The notes beneath the pieces are model-generated. The model saw only the letters and a list, made by a program, of their open reading frames with translations, ran no database searches and was not told the DNA's origin. From Sinomicrobium oceani (GTDB taxonomy: Bacteria; Bacteroidota; Bacteroidia; Flavobacteriales; Flavobacteriaceae), in assembly GCF_900119185.1 (NCBI RefSeq), contig NZ_FPJE01000012.1, forward strand, positions 62,001 to 126,000: a stretch of 64,000 bases of DNA. Reading direction: 5' to 3'. Each line of letters starts with the position of its first letter. Position 1 is the stretch's first letter. The position numbers were made by a program, and so were the translations under genes. Below are positions 44,187 to 51,768 of the stretch, piece by piece.

Positions 44187-45221
44187 ATGCAAGCAGACAG
44201 ATTAAAACAACGGATAGTTATAATACTCACTACAGGAATATTTTCCTGTACAAGCCAGATTCCAATGGAAAAATATGAATGGATACCTTCGGTAAATGCA
44301 CCCAAAAATTATCCTGCAGAAGTGTACAGGGGAAGATTTATTGCAAGGGACGGGGAAGTACGTATTCCTGCCGGACATACGCTGGGTGCCAAAAACGGAC
44401 AGGACTGGGGAATGCCCGGCCCTGCCCATTATGCCGGCAATGACTTTCATGAAGTCCCGGAAGCTTTGGAAATTACGTGGTTGTCTTACCGGGAAAACAA
44501 GTTTTATACTGGTCGTTTTCCACTTCCGGAAGATACGATAAACAGACTGTTTAAGAAGGGCTTCGAAGATCGAAAGGGGAGGCAGAAAAGCTATACGGTG
44601 ATCAATGTAGGAATGGCCCCGGGAGGAAAGGTTGCCGTGTGGCTGGCCGGAAGTGGTAAAAAGGTGGAAATAGGATGGTTCCAGGCTAAGGATACCTTAC
44701 TGACGGCGGAAGAATTTATGCCCGGTTCTGCGGTGTCCCTGGAAGAACACATTCGCAGTACTATAGCCGAAGATGTGGAGGCCTCGGAAGTAGAGCAACG
44801 TATTCCCTACGAACAATGGGAAACGTACAGGAAGCGATATCTGTGGTATCCGGAATTGGATTTTGAAGATAAAAAAAATACCGTAGAGGAAGTACTCATT
44901 ACTTTTTATAACGGTGAAGATCTCTTTACAACGGGTAATAATCCGGAACTTTCTGTATATGAGGAAAGAGCAGTACCCAAACATATCCTGGTTACCTGGA
45001 AAGATGAGCAGGAGAACCGGTACAGGTTAAAAACAGATTTTGATGAACAGGAAATATTCGGGGTTTTCAGGAAGGCTTTCGGGGATTCTGAAGAGGATCG
45101 GCTTCCGTTATTGATCCGCGTAGCTAAAGGAAGCAGGGATGCCCGGATCTTTTTTCGAGGAAAAGAGGAAGAAATACCGGTAAACAAAGCAGATCTGAAA
45201 CTCTATCCTGTTTCTAAATAG
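44187..45221 (+). CDS. DUF2931-like lipoprotein, candidate immunity to the Tle1-like effector
   Basis: A 344-residue lipoprotein (lipobox FSC, Cys21), starting 8 bp after the phospholipase gene. The two halves resemble each other: ITWLSYRENKFYTGRFPLPEDTINRLFKKGFED and HILVTWKDEQENRYRLKTDFDEQEIFGVFRKAFGD each pair a strand, a basic turn and an amphipathic helix, consistent with an internal duplication. DUF2931 lipoproteins often neighbour DUF2235 effectors. An exported immunity protein facing the envelope fits an enzyme that attacks phospholipids. Confidence 0.85.
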   Translation: MQADRLKQRIVIILTTGIFSCTSQIPMEKYEWIPSVNAPKNYPAEVYRGRFIARDGEVRIPAGHTLGAKNGQDWGMPGPAHYAGNDFHEVPEALEITWLSYRENKFYTGRFPLPEDTINRLFKKGFEDRKGRQKSYTVINVGMAPGGKVAVWLAGSGKKVEIGWFQAKDTLLTAEEFMPGSAVSLEEHIRSTIAEDVEASEVEQRIPYEQWETYRKRYLWYPELDFEDKKNTVEEVLITFYNGEDLFTTGNNPELSVYEERAVPKHILVTWKDEQENRYRLKTDFDEQEIFGVFRKAFGDSEEDRLPLLIRVAKGSRDARIFFRGKEEEIPVNKADLKLYPVSK

Positions 45222-45229
45222 ATAAGTAT

Positions 45230-46117
45230 ATGAACGTTACGGAATCCGGAACAACCACATATAAACTTCAGCATTGTACGGAACCCGGAGAGTATCATTA
45301 TGAGGTTCGTATAGCGTCTGAGGTCCGCAAAGGGAAACGTTCCTTTTTTTCCGGGATGAAAATGCGATATGTCCTGCAGTGCCAGGGATATTTCAATACC
45401 GGAACATTGCGGTACCGATTGTTTTGTAAAGAGAAGGTTCCTGTAGATCCGAAAGGGTTTCCTCTGAAAAAGCTATCGAAAGCCATGCAGCTGGCACTCC
45501 GGATCACAGCGATAAACGACGATCTTGTCTTTCATGTGAGCCCGGCTATGAAAATACTGCAGTTGGAAAATCCGGAAGAAGTACGGGAGAAATGGAAAGG
45601 GCTGAGACCCGGTCTGGAAAGCCGCTATCCCGATCTGGGAAAAAGTATTACCGATTTCGAATGGCAGCTGAAAGACGAGAACATACAGCGGTGTTATACG
45701 GAAGATACCTTATTCCGGTTCCTTTTCCCTGCCATATTCGGAACGTCCTATTCCGAACGTTTCCGGGAAGGAGAAACTTTTATGTACCACAACGCGATCG
45801 AAGAGGTATCCCTTCCTGTGGCTCACAAGGCCAGGCTGCAGGATTTTTATCGTATTCTCGACTCCGGTAAATTGGAGTTCGAAGGTGTATTGCAAGCCGA
45901 CCATAAAGATTTTCCGCGAAAGCGACTGAATATGCTGTTAGGAGAGCTTGCAGACGAAGGCAGTCAGCACAGCCTGATATTTGAAAACAAAGGATATTAC
46001 GACCTGAAACCCAGGTCGGGAATAATTAAAGGCGGAGCGATGCAAACCCGGATTGCTATCGGCCGGATTTATAAGAAAGAAACGGAAATCGACTTAAAAC
46101 TTTTGGAAGATGAGTAA
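45230..46117 (+). CDS. Unknown 295-residue protein in the VgrG operon
   Basis: No signal peptide. Beta-rich start (YKLQHCTEPGEYHYEVRIASEVRKGKRSFFSGMKMRYVLQC, GYFNTGTLRYRLFCKEKVPVD), helical middle (KKLSKAMQLALRI, VREKWKGLRPGLESRYPDL), and end LLEDE. It overlaps the DUF4280 gene by 8 bp and follows the immunity lipoprotein by 8 bp, so translation is coupled. I do not recognise it. Placed between immunity and PAAR-like gene, it may be an adaptor or chaperone that loads the effector onto the spike, or a second effector. Confidence 0.8.
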   Translation: MNVTESGTTTYKLQHCTEPGEYHYEVRIASEVRKGKRSFFSGMKMRYVLQCQGYFNTGTLRYRLFCKEKVPVDPKGFPLKKLSKAMQLALRITAINDDLVFHVSPAMKILQLENPEEVREKWKGLRPGLESRYPDLGKSITDFEWQLKDENIQRCYTEDTLFRFLFPAIFGTSYSERFREGETFMYHNAIEEVSLPVAHKARLQDFYRILDSGKLEFEGVLQADHKDFPRKRLNMLLGELADEGSQHSLIFENKGYYDLKPRSGIIKGGAMQTRIAIGRIYKKETEIDLKLLEDE

Positions 46118-46544
46118 CAAGATCTACGTATGCGACGGAGCTGTCCTGCAGTGTGACCAGGGATTCAATCCGGCGAAACTCAAAGTAACGGAAAACAGCA
46201 AAATAAGGGTACAGGGTAAGCTGAAAGCCACGGATATGGACAGGCAGGTACCCCAGACTTTTGGTAAATGTAAACTCAAGCCTAAAAGTAGCGATTATTT
46301 ACCGTGTTCGCCTGCCCTTCAAAAATGGACGAAGACAAGTAGCAAAACCACTTTGGGAAAACACAAAAAGTTTTTGTTCAACGATTCCGAATGTATGTGC
46401 AGTACCGGAGGAAAAATAACAATTATCGATACGTTGCAGATAGATAGTGCCGGTAGTGTCGTGGAAGAATTTACCCAAATAGCCCGGATGCTTCCGGGAG
46501 CTATGTTGGGAGTCAGTCAGTCACCTGAAGTTTCGGATCGTTAA
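46110..46544 (+). CDS. DUF4280 PAAR-like type VI tip protein
   Basis: A 144-residue protein with Cys-rich DUF4280 pattern: KIYVCDGAVLQCDQG, TFGKCKLKP, YLPCSPALQKW and SECMCSTGGKITI. DUF4280 acts like PAAR, a pointed tip on VgrG that connects effectors. It overlaps the preceding gene by 8 bp. Last gene of the unit vgrG-effector-immunity-unknown-PAAR. Confidence 0.93.
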   Translation: MSNKIYVCDGAVLQCDQGFNPAKLKVTENSKIRVQGKLKATDMDRQVPQTFGKCKLKPKSSDYLPCSPALQKWTKTSSKTTLGKHKKFLFNDSECMCSTGGKITIIDTLQIDSAGSVVEEFTQIARMLPGAMLGVSQSPEVSDR

Positions 46545-46742
46545 TGCAGCTATTTACGGGATAGCTACCTGAAATAAAAATTTATCAGCTGACGGAAAGT
46601 TTTTAAAATTAATGGGCATTGTGTAAAAGTTGTGATTCAGGTAGTAATCTTTATAAACTGTATGCTCCCAAAGAAAACTGTAAAAGACAGGGAACAACCT
46701 ACATCGTAAAACCGTAATTGATGTTATCTGCTTCCCGAATGT

Positions 46743-47486
46743 TTAGGTTAACTGGTAATTCTCCATGATAAACTGCGTGGCAAATCCCATTTTTACATAC
46801 AATCCTTTTCCCATGGAGGAGGCCTGTAAAGTAGCAGTTTTGGCTCCCTTGCTCCGGGCGATGTTGAGCACGCTATTCATGATTTCCCCGGCAAACCCGT
46901 TTCTCCGCATTTCCGGAATAATACCTACACCGTGTATCCCTGCAATGCTACCCGTATAATGTAGTATGGCCGTGCCAACAGGCTTGTGCTGATAATAGGC
47001 TATATAGAAGTCTGTGTGTTCCGGTGCTGCCCGGAGTATATGGTCTGCGATGCGATATCCGAATGCTTTGGGATACAGGCTGGCCCAGCTTCTCGCTTCA
47101 TAGGCATCGGATACCGGTCGTATATCAAGGCGATGAAGTTGGGGAAGTTCCTGCTCCAGGGGCATGGACATCCCGACTTGTTCGAAAGTCCTGATGAAAC
47201 CGTGTTGCGCCAACAATGCTTTCGGAATCCCGCCGTAAATATCCCAACACGGAAAGGTCAGCTTTTGCGGTACGGAGCGGATGATCCTTGAGATATTTTC
47301 TACATCCCCGGGTGTATGTATTCCTTTGTGCCATATCCGGTTGGGCCAGTCCGAGTCCGGTATCAGGGCATAATCAAATGCGCTTCCCGGATGATACGAT
47401 CCGGCATTAGAACTTACGGTGGCCCACAGGGAGGTCAGGTTTTGGATGTTGGCTTCTGCAATACGTATGTTTTGTGGTGTGGTCAT
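46743..47486 (-). CDS. GNAT-family N-acetyltransferase
   Basis: A 247-residue protein with a C-terminal GNAT domain (~115-247): DFYIAYYQHKPVGTAILHY, IHGVGIIPEMRRNGFAGEIMNSVLNIARSKGAKTATLQASSMGKGLYVKMGF, whose RRNGFAGEI is the acetyl-CoA loop. The N-terminal half is poorly conserved. Substrate unknown. Last of a run of four minus-strand genes, 2 bp after the YdcZ-type transporter. Confidence 0.88.
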   Translation of the reverse strand: MTTPQNIRIAEANIQNLTSLWATVSSNAGSYHPGSAFDYALIPDSDWPNRIWHKGIHTPGDVENISRIIRSVPQKLTFPCWDIYGGIPKALLAQHGFIRTFEQVGMSMPLEQELPQLHRLDIRPVSDAYEARSWASLYPKAFGYRIADHILRAAPEHTDFYIAYYQHKPVGTAILHYTGSIAGIHGVGIIPEMRRNGFAGEIMNSVLNIARSKGAKTATLQASSMGKGLYVKMGFATQFIMENYQLT

Positions 47487-47488
47487 GT

Positions 47489-47938
47489 CTATTTCAGATT
47501 AATTAATAAAATTCCTGTGAGCATAGCTAATATTCCGAAGACCCTTTTTGTGGTAAGCGGTTCGGAAGGAAGATGCAACCATCCGAAATGCCCTGCGATA
47601 ACCGCAAAGATCAGTTGGCCGCACAACCCGAGGGATATCATGGTGGAAACTCCCAGTTTTGGGATCGTATAATAATACAGGCTGATTCCGAATACCGAAA
47701 ATAATCCGCCGGTGAACCAGAGGTAAAAAGGAATTTGGCGAAGCGTTTCGCTGTCGGGAAACTTCTTTATACTTATGGCAGCCAGTACGACGGCAAACAG
47801 CATACTGAAGAAAAAAGCCATAACCGAGGCGAGTAAGGGATTTTTGAGCAATACGCCCAGACGGGCATTATATCCTCCCTGTATAGCGAGGAATATACCG
47901 CCTAAAAAAGCCAGTGCGGATAATGAGAACTGATTCAT
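47489..47938 (-). CDS. DMT-superfamily transporter, YdcZ/DUF606 type
   Basis: A 149-residue inner membrane protein with five hydrophobic segments (LSALAFLGGIFLAIQGGYNARL, LASVMAFFFSMLFAVVLAA, LWFTGGLFSVFGISLYYYT, MISLGLCGQLIFAVIAGHF, FGILAMLTGILLINL). It matches the single-repeat YdcZ family, which work as dimers; substrates mostly unknown. Tightly packed: 2 bp before GNAT, 3 bp after the nitroreductase gene. Confidence 0.9.
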   Translation of the reverse strand: MNQFSLSALAFLGGIFLAIQGGYNARLGVLLKNPLLASVMAFFFSMLFAVVLAAISIKKFPDSETLRQIPFYLWFTGGLFSVFGISLYYYTIPKLGVSTMISLGLCGQLIFAVIAGHFGWLHLPSEPLTTKRVFGILAMLTGILLINLK

Positions 47939-47941
47939 ATT

Positions 47942-48571
47942 TTACCAGGTTATGAATAATTCATCCAAAGGCTTTCGCACTTTAGGGAGGTGTTGTGTAA
48001 GGTCTCCGGCAGCACGATACCCGATGGGGATGACCAGTGAAGCCCGCAGCCCCATAGCGGATAGTCCGAGCATACGGTCGTAGGCTTCGGAGTCAAACCC
48101 CTCCATAGGACAGGTATCTATCCGGAGTTCCGCACAGGCAGCAAGCAGGTTTCCCAGCACGATATAGGTTTGCCGTACATTCCATTCTTTACGTTCCCTA
48201 TCTGGCTTTTCAAGCAATTTCCCGGTTACGAAATCACCGTAGTCTTTTAAATCTTCGGAGGTGATTTTCTGAACGGAAGCACGGAGTTTTATATAATCAT
48301 CCACATGTTTCCGGTTTGCTTCCAGGTAATGGCATAGAATCAGCAGATGAGAAGCTTCCGTAACCTGTCTTTGATTCCAGGACGCGGGGAGTAATTTCCT
48401 GCGTAGTACCGGATCGGAAACGATACACACTTTGTAAAGCTGTAATCCGTAAGAAGTTGCAGACAGGCTGATGGCTTCTTTGATCCGTTCGATATTTTCC
48501 GGGGAAACTTTCTTTGACGGATCGAATTTTTTGGTGGCATAACGCCACTTCAGATTTTCTGTGAGTAACAT
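47942..48571 (-). CDS. Nitroreductase-family NAD(P)H oxidoreductase (NfsB-like)
   Basis: A 209-residue FMN enzyme. Seen: LKWRYATKKFDPSKKVSPENIERIKEAISLSATSYGLQLYKVCIV at the N-terminus, GNLLAACAELRIDTCPMEGFD in the middle, and GLRASLVIPIGYRA near the end. Members reduce nitroaromatics and quinones. It is 114 bp downstream of a Crp-family regulator that probably controls it. Confidence 0.9.
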   Translation of the reverse strand: MLLTENLKWRYATKKFDPSKKVSPENIERIKEAISLSATSYGLQLYKVCIVSDPVLRRKLLPASWNQRQVTEASHLLILCHYLEANRKHVDDYIKLRASVQKITSEDLKDYGDFVTGKLLEKPDRERKEWNVRQTYIVLGNLLAACAELRIDTCPMEGFDSEAYDRMLGLSAMGLRASLVIPIGYRAAGDLTQHLPKVRKPLDELFITW

Positions 48572-48685
48572 ACCTTGGTTTTATTTGTTTAGCTTTAGGA
48601 TTACCGGTAAACAAGTATCAATGCATCGGGACAAAATTAATCCCGGGTGATGAGGTATGCCTTTACATAGGTTGATTCTGCCGTT

Positions 48686-49282
48686 TTATTTTAATTTTTT
48701 TCGTATCCGGCTGAGCTGGGTAGGGGTAATCCCGAGATGGGAAGCGATATGCAGTTTGGGAATACGCTGATCTATATCGGGATGTTTTTCGAGCAGTTTG
48801 AGGTATCGTTCGGTCGCGTTTTCCATGACCAGGGATATTTCCTGCTGTTCTTTTTCTATAATCCAGTTTTTCTCAATATAGGCAATATAGAAGTTCCGGA
48901 TATCTGGATTTTCATGGATAAGCTTCCGGTAACTGCTATACGCTATATTTATAAGTACGGTGTCTTCGAGGGCTTCTATGGCAAAATAGGAAGGGGAGTG
49001 TTGTAGTAAAGAAACTTTGGAAGCTGCAAAACGGCCTTCCATAAACAGATTTTTATTATAGACATTCCCATCTTTATCCGTAAAGTACGTGCGTAGTGCT
49101 CCTTTACAGATAAAGTGCAGGTATTTTGCGATCTGTCCTTCCCTGAGCAGTGTTTCTCCTTTTTTCAGTTCCCGAAACCGGGTAATAGATTGTAAGGCAT
49201 TCCAGGCAGGGTCGGAAAGCGGGACATAGCTTTCTATAGCTGCTCGCAGGGTGATCATATAGTGTTCATAAGCTGTTGTCAT
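48686..49282 (-). CDS. Crp/Fnr-family transcriptional regulator
   Basis: A 198-residue protein with an N-terminal cyclic-nucleotide-binding fold (~25-120: KKGETLLREGQIAKYLHFICKGALRTYFTDKDG) and a short C-terminal HTH ending LHIASHLGITPTQLSRIRKKLK, which lacks the wing extension of Crp. No FeS-cluster cysteines, so it is not a classical Fnr. It heads the unit with nitroreductase, YdcZ-type transporter and GNAT. Confidence 0.9.
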   Translation of the reverse strand: MTTAYEHYMITLRAAIESYVPLSDPAWNALQSITRFRELKKGETLLREGQIAKYLHFICKGALRTYFTDKDGNVYNKNLFMEGRFAASKVSLLQHSPSYFAIEALEDTVLINIAYSSYRKLIHENPDIRNFYIAYIEKNWIIEKEQQEISLVMENATERYLKLLEKHPDIDQRIPKLHIASHLGITPTQLSRIRKKLK

Positions 49283-49343
49283 ACGTCAGGGATATAACGG
49301 TAAAAATACGACAGCCGCACGGTTCGGTAAAATGCAGATCTTT

Positions 49344-50042
49344 TTAAAGTAGCGAGAGACATACTATGGCGGAGAGAATGGCTGTTCCGAAACTGAGTAG
49401 CGTGCCGATAAGAATATACTCCGTAAGTTTCCGGTCTTTTGCCTGGGTAAGATCGCTGAACCGGAATATCGACTTGGCGGCGATGAGGAAGCCGACACCT
49501 TCCCAGTGACCACTTACGATAAATACAAATACCAGCAGGCGTTCCAGTATGCCTATATATTTCCCGGCATTTTCGAGGGAATCGTCCTTCTCCATTTCCG
49601 TTTTCGGAGTGTAGACGGAGATTATGACTTTGATGATGATGGAAGTAGGAAAGGTAAGGAACAACGCTCCCGTGAGGAGAAGCAGTTGTTTTGCGGACCA
49701 TGAAAATGCAGGAGGTGCTCCGAGCATAAGGCACCACATGATAAAAATAACAAGGAGGTGTAATAGCTGATCGGCAAAAAAAAGGAACCTTTTGTTACCC
49801 GGGCGCTGCAATAAAAGTTTGGCGGCATCGATAAAAAAATGGGTAATACCGATGATTACGGGAATATACCAGAATGTAATGTCCCATAAAAAGAGAAATG
49901 TCAGCAGGGCATGCAGCAGCGCATGAATGTAAAGCTTGCCCGAAGCGAGTTTCTTCTCTTCTTTCTCTTTGACCCAGCGATCGGATTGGAGTATGAAATC
50001 GCCGATAAGATGGGCCAGTAACAGTTTTAGTAATAGAACCAT
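49344..50042 (-). CDS. DUF3307 membrane protein
   Basis: A 232-residue inner membrane protein with about seven spans and the DUF3307 start LKLLLAHLIGDFILQSDRWVKEKEEKKLASGKLYIHALLHALLTFL. His and Asp residues in the first span pair are typical of the family. Function unknown. It lies 44 bp after satD; the satD/DUF3307 pairing recurs in many genomes, implying a shared job. Confidence 0.88.
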   Translation of the reverse strand: MVLLLKLLLAHLIGDFILQSDRWVKEKEEKKLASGKLYIHALLHALLTFLFLWDITFWYIPVIIGITHFFIDAAKLLLQRPGNKRFLFFADQLLHLLVIFIMWCLMLGAPPAFSWSAKQLLLLTGALFLTFPTSIIIKVIISVYTPKTEMEKDDSLENAGKYIGILERLLVFVFIVSGHWEGVGFLIAAKSIFRFSDLTQAKDRKLTEYILIGTLLSFGTAILSAIVCLSLL

Positions 50043-50086
50043 AAGGTAAAGTTTTCAGGATTTGTCGGGGGCGGGCAGGATAGAGA

Positions 50087-50701
50087 TCAGGTAATTCCGT
50101 CCGCCTTTTTTCTATACATACGGTCGAGGGCCATAATTTCATCGAGGTATGCTCTTTTTTGTCGTTCGCTTACGGTGTTTTGCCGGATACCGATCAGATC
50201 TCCGAGTTCCTGCTGTGAGAGATCCGGATGATCCATACTCAGTTTCACGATTTCCGCAGAGTTGGGTGTCCAGTTGTCCATAGCGATAAGTCCGAGACGA
50301 AAAAATAGATTGAGGTCATCATCCGTTTCCTGTACCCCCGTTTTTATAGCGAGGTTTCTTTTCTCTTTCTTCAGGGTTTCAAACAATTCTCCCGAAAACA
50401 CAAAGGCTTGTCCGTTCGATTCGGAAATAGTTGCTCCTTCGTGTGTTTTGTCTCCTATACCTATGGCCATACGCACGTCGAGATCTTTGATTTCCTTGAG
50501 ACATGCCTTGAGGTAAACGGTGGTCCGGAAGGCTTTGCGATAATCCTGTACCTCTACCTGGAAACTGTCGCCCCGGAATATTTCCCAGTATTTGGGACCC
50601 GAAGCAATATGGGCTAAGGCCTCTTTAAGCACCGTAAGCCATGTCGCCGGAGATGAAACACCCCGGGAATTGATAATATCTCCTGTTATAACACTGGTCA
50701 T
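50087..50701 (-). CDS. SatD-family protein with C-terminal helix-turn-helix
   Basis: A 204-residue protein. N-terminal part (SVITGDIINSRG, IFRGDSFQVEVQDY, KACLKEIKDLDVRMAIGIGDKT) matches SatD, named from Streptococcus acid tolerance but biochemically unexplained. The C-terminus has a HTH (LSQQELGDLIGIRQNTVSERQKRAYLDEIMAL, ~160-195), so it may bind DNA. Immediately upstream is a 28-bp-period operator array beginning 9 bp before its start codon, the likely target for autoregulation. DUF3307 follows. Confidence 0.88.
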   Translation of the reverse strand: MTSVITGDIINSRGVSSPATWLTVLKEALAHIASGPKYWEIFRGDSFQVEVQDYRKAFRTTVYLKACLKEIKDLDVRMAIGIGDKTHEGATISESNGQAFVFSGELFETLKKEKRNLAIKTGVQETDDDLNLFFRLGLIAMDNWTPNSAEIVKLSMDHPDLSQQELGDLIGIRQNTVSERQKRAYLDEIMALDRMYRKKADGIT

Positions 50702-50709
50702 ATCACAAA

Positions 50710-50813
50710 TATCAATTAAAAAAGCGATAAAAGCAAATATCGTTTTAAAGAACGATATTTTTGATTATCGTGTAATAAGGCGATATTTGCCTTTATCGTT
50801 AAATAAAACGATA
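50710..50813. repeat. Four-unit tandem palindrome array (28-bp period) upstream of satD
   Basis: Units TATC(G/A)-N10-CGATA start at 50710, 50738, 50766 and 50794, exactly 28 bp apart, each 20 bp with 8-bp spacers. Units 2 and 4 are extended palindromes TATCGTT-N6-AACGATA. Unit 1 (TATCA) is degenerate. The array fills the 120-bp gap between the satD start and the thioesterase stop codon. It is an operator cluster, probably for the SatD HTH. Confidence 0.8.
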
Positions 50814-50821
50814 TGGAGTGA

Positions 50822-51370
50822 TTAATCGGTGAGATTTATTTTTACTTTATATTTTTTCGAAATATCATCCGGGCCGGTAGTCAGGTGAACCGTAGAGGCA
50901 TGTGCTTTTCTTTCCTTGCGGAGTTCTATGCGTTTGATACTTTTGTGAAAACGTTGCAATTCTTTATCAGAGCGGATGATGACTCCCGGTACATCTACAT
51001 TATTACCCTTATCGTCTTTGGCTACCATGGTAAAATAGGAAGAATTACAGTGTTTTACATTTCCGGTCTGTATATTTTCGGCTTCTACACGGATGCCTAC
51101 GATCATAGAAGAGTTTCCTGTAAAGTTAATGGAGGCCTTCAGGGTAACAAGTTCGCCGACTTCGATTGGTTTCAGAAAGTCGACGGTATCTACCGAAGCG
51201 GTTACACAATAGGCTCCGGAATGTTTGGAAGCACATGCAAAGGCAATCTGATCCAGAAGGGATAAGACATAGCCTCCGTGAATTTTTCCACTGAAATTGG
51301 TATGCGAAGGGAGCATCAGTACCGAAAGCGTTACTTCCGATTCTGCTACGGTCTTGAACATAGTCGTCAT
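50822..51370 (-). CDS. Acyl-CoA thioesterase (hotdog fold)
   Basis: A 182-residue cytoplasmic enzyme. Hotdog helix region HTNFSGKIHGGYVLSLLDQIAFACASKHSG with conserved Asp in the LLDQ segment, followed by VTASVDTVDFLKPIEVGELVTLKASINFTGNSSMIVGIRVEAENI. Matches YciA/ACOT-type enzymes hydrolysing acyl-CoA. Met4 is an alternative start. 2 bp after the membrane-anchored protein gene. Confidence 0.92.
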   Translation of the reverse strand: MTTMFKTVAESEVTLSVLMLPSHTNFSGKIHGGYVLSLLDQIAFACASKHSGAYCVTASVDTVDFLKPIEVGELVTLKASINFTGNSSMIVGIRVEAENIQTGNVKHCNSSYFTMVAKDDKGNNVDVPGVIIRSDKELQRFHKSIKRIELRKERKAHASTVHLTTGPDDISKKYKVKINLTD

Positions 51371-51372
51371 AT

Positions 51373-51741
51373 TTAGAATTTTCTTTGGTGCGGAGAGGGT
51401 TCTTCGACAACACTGGTCACAAAATATTTGGTATCACCAAGCCAGAAAAAAGTTGTCATACGTTCTACATAATCTACTTTGACATAGCGTCCCTGTAGTT
51501 CTTTCAGATCTTCTATAACTTCCTTGTCTCCGGGCAATACCGAAAAGCTGAAGATCTGGGCACCTGAAATGCCCTGACTGATTTCGCCTTCCCATGTTTT
51601 TACCATGACCCCTTTATGACTTATTTTGATGAGTTCCCCCGAACGTACCCCGGTACTGTAGGGAACGAAATAGATAAAAGCATAATAGATGAGGAAGAGT
51701 GCTACGACAGATAGCAGGACGATAATAGCGGCTTTTTTCAT
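51373..51741 (-). CDS. Small membrane-anchored protein, unknown function
   Basis: A 122-residue protein with one N-terminal span (IIVLLSVVALFLIYYAFIYFV) and an extracytoplasmic SH3-like beta domain (GVRSGELIKISHKGVMVKTWEGEISQGI, FSFSVLPGDKEVIEDLKELQGRYVKVDYVE). Similar small proteins are frequent in Bacteroidetes and are sometimes mislabelled 6-phosphogluconate dehydrogenase; there is no such domain here. Packed 2 bp before the thioesterase, 27 bp after rmuC. Confidence 0.82.
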   Translation of the reverse strand: MKKAAIIVLLSVVALFLIYYAFIYFVPYSTGVRSGELIKISHKGVMVKTWEGEISQGISGAQIFSFSVLPGDKEVIEDLKELQGRYVKVDYVERMTTFFWLGDTKYFVTSVVEEPSPHQRKF

Positions 51742-51768
51742 ATATGCACAGGTAAAGTTTTACAGGTG

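Noticed and set aside
38896-46544. Prophage tail module
   Set aside because: VgrG and Hcp resemble phage tail parts, but with a DUF2235 effector, DUF2931 and DUF4280 and no capsid, terminase or integrase this is a T6SS cargo island.
50710-50813. Possible CRISPR array (28-bp period)
   Set aside because: The repeated part is a 20-bp palindrome with only 8 bp between units and A/T-rich variable inner bases; no cas genes. An operator cluster fits better.
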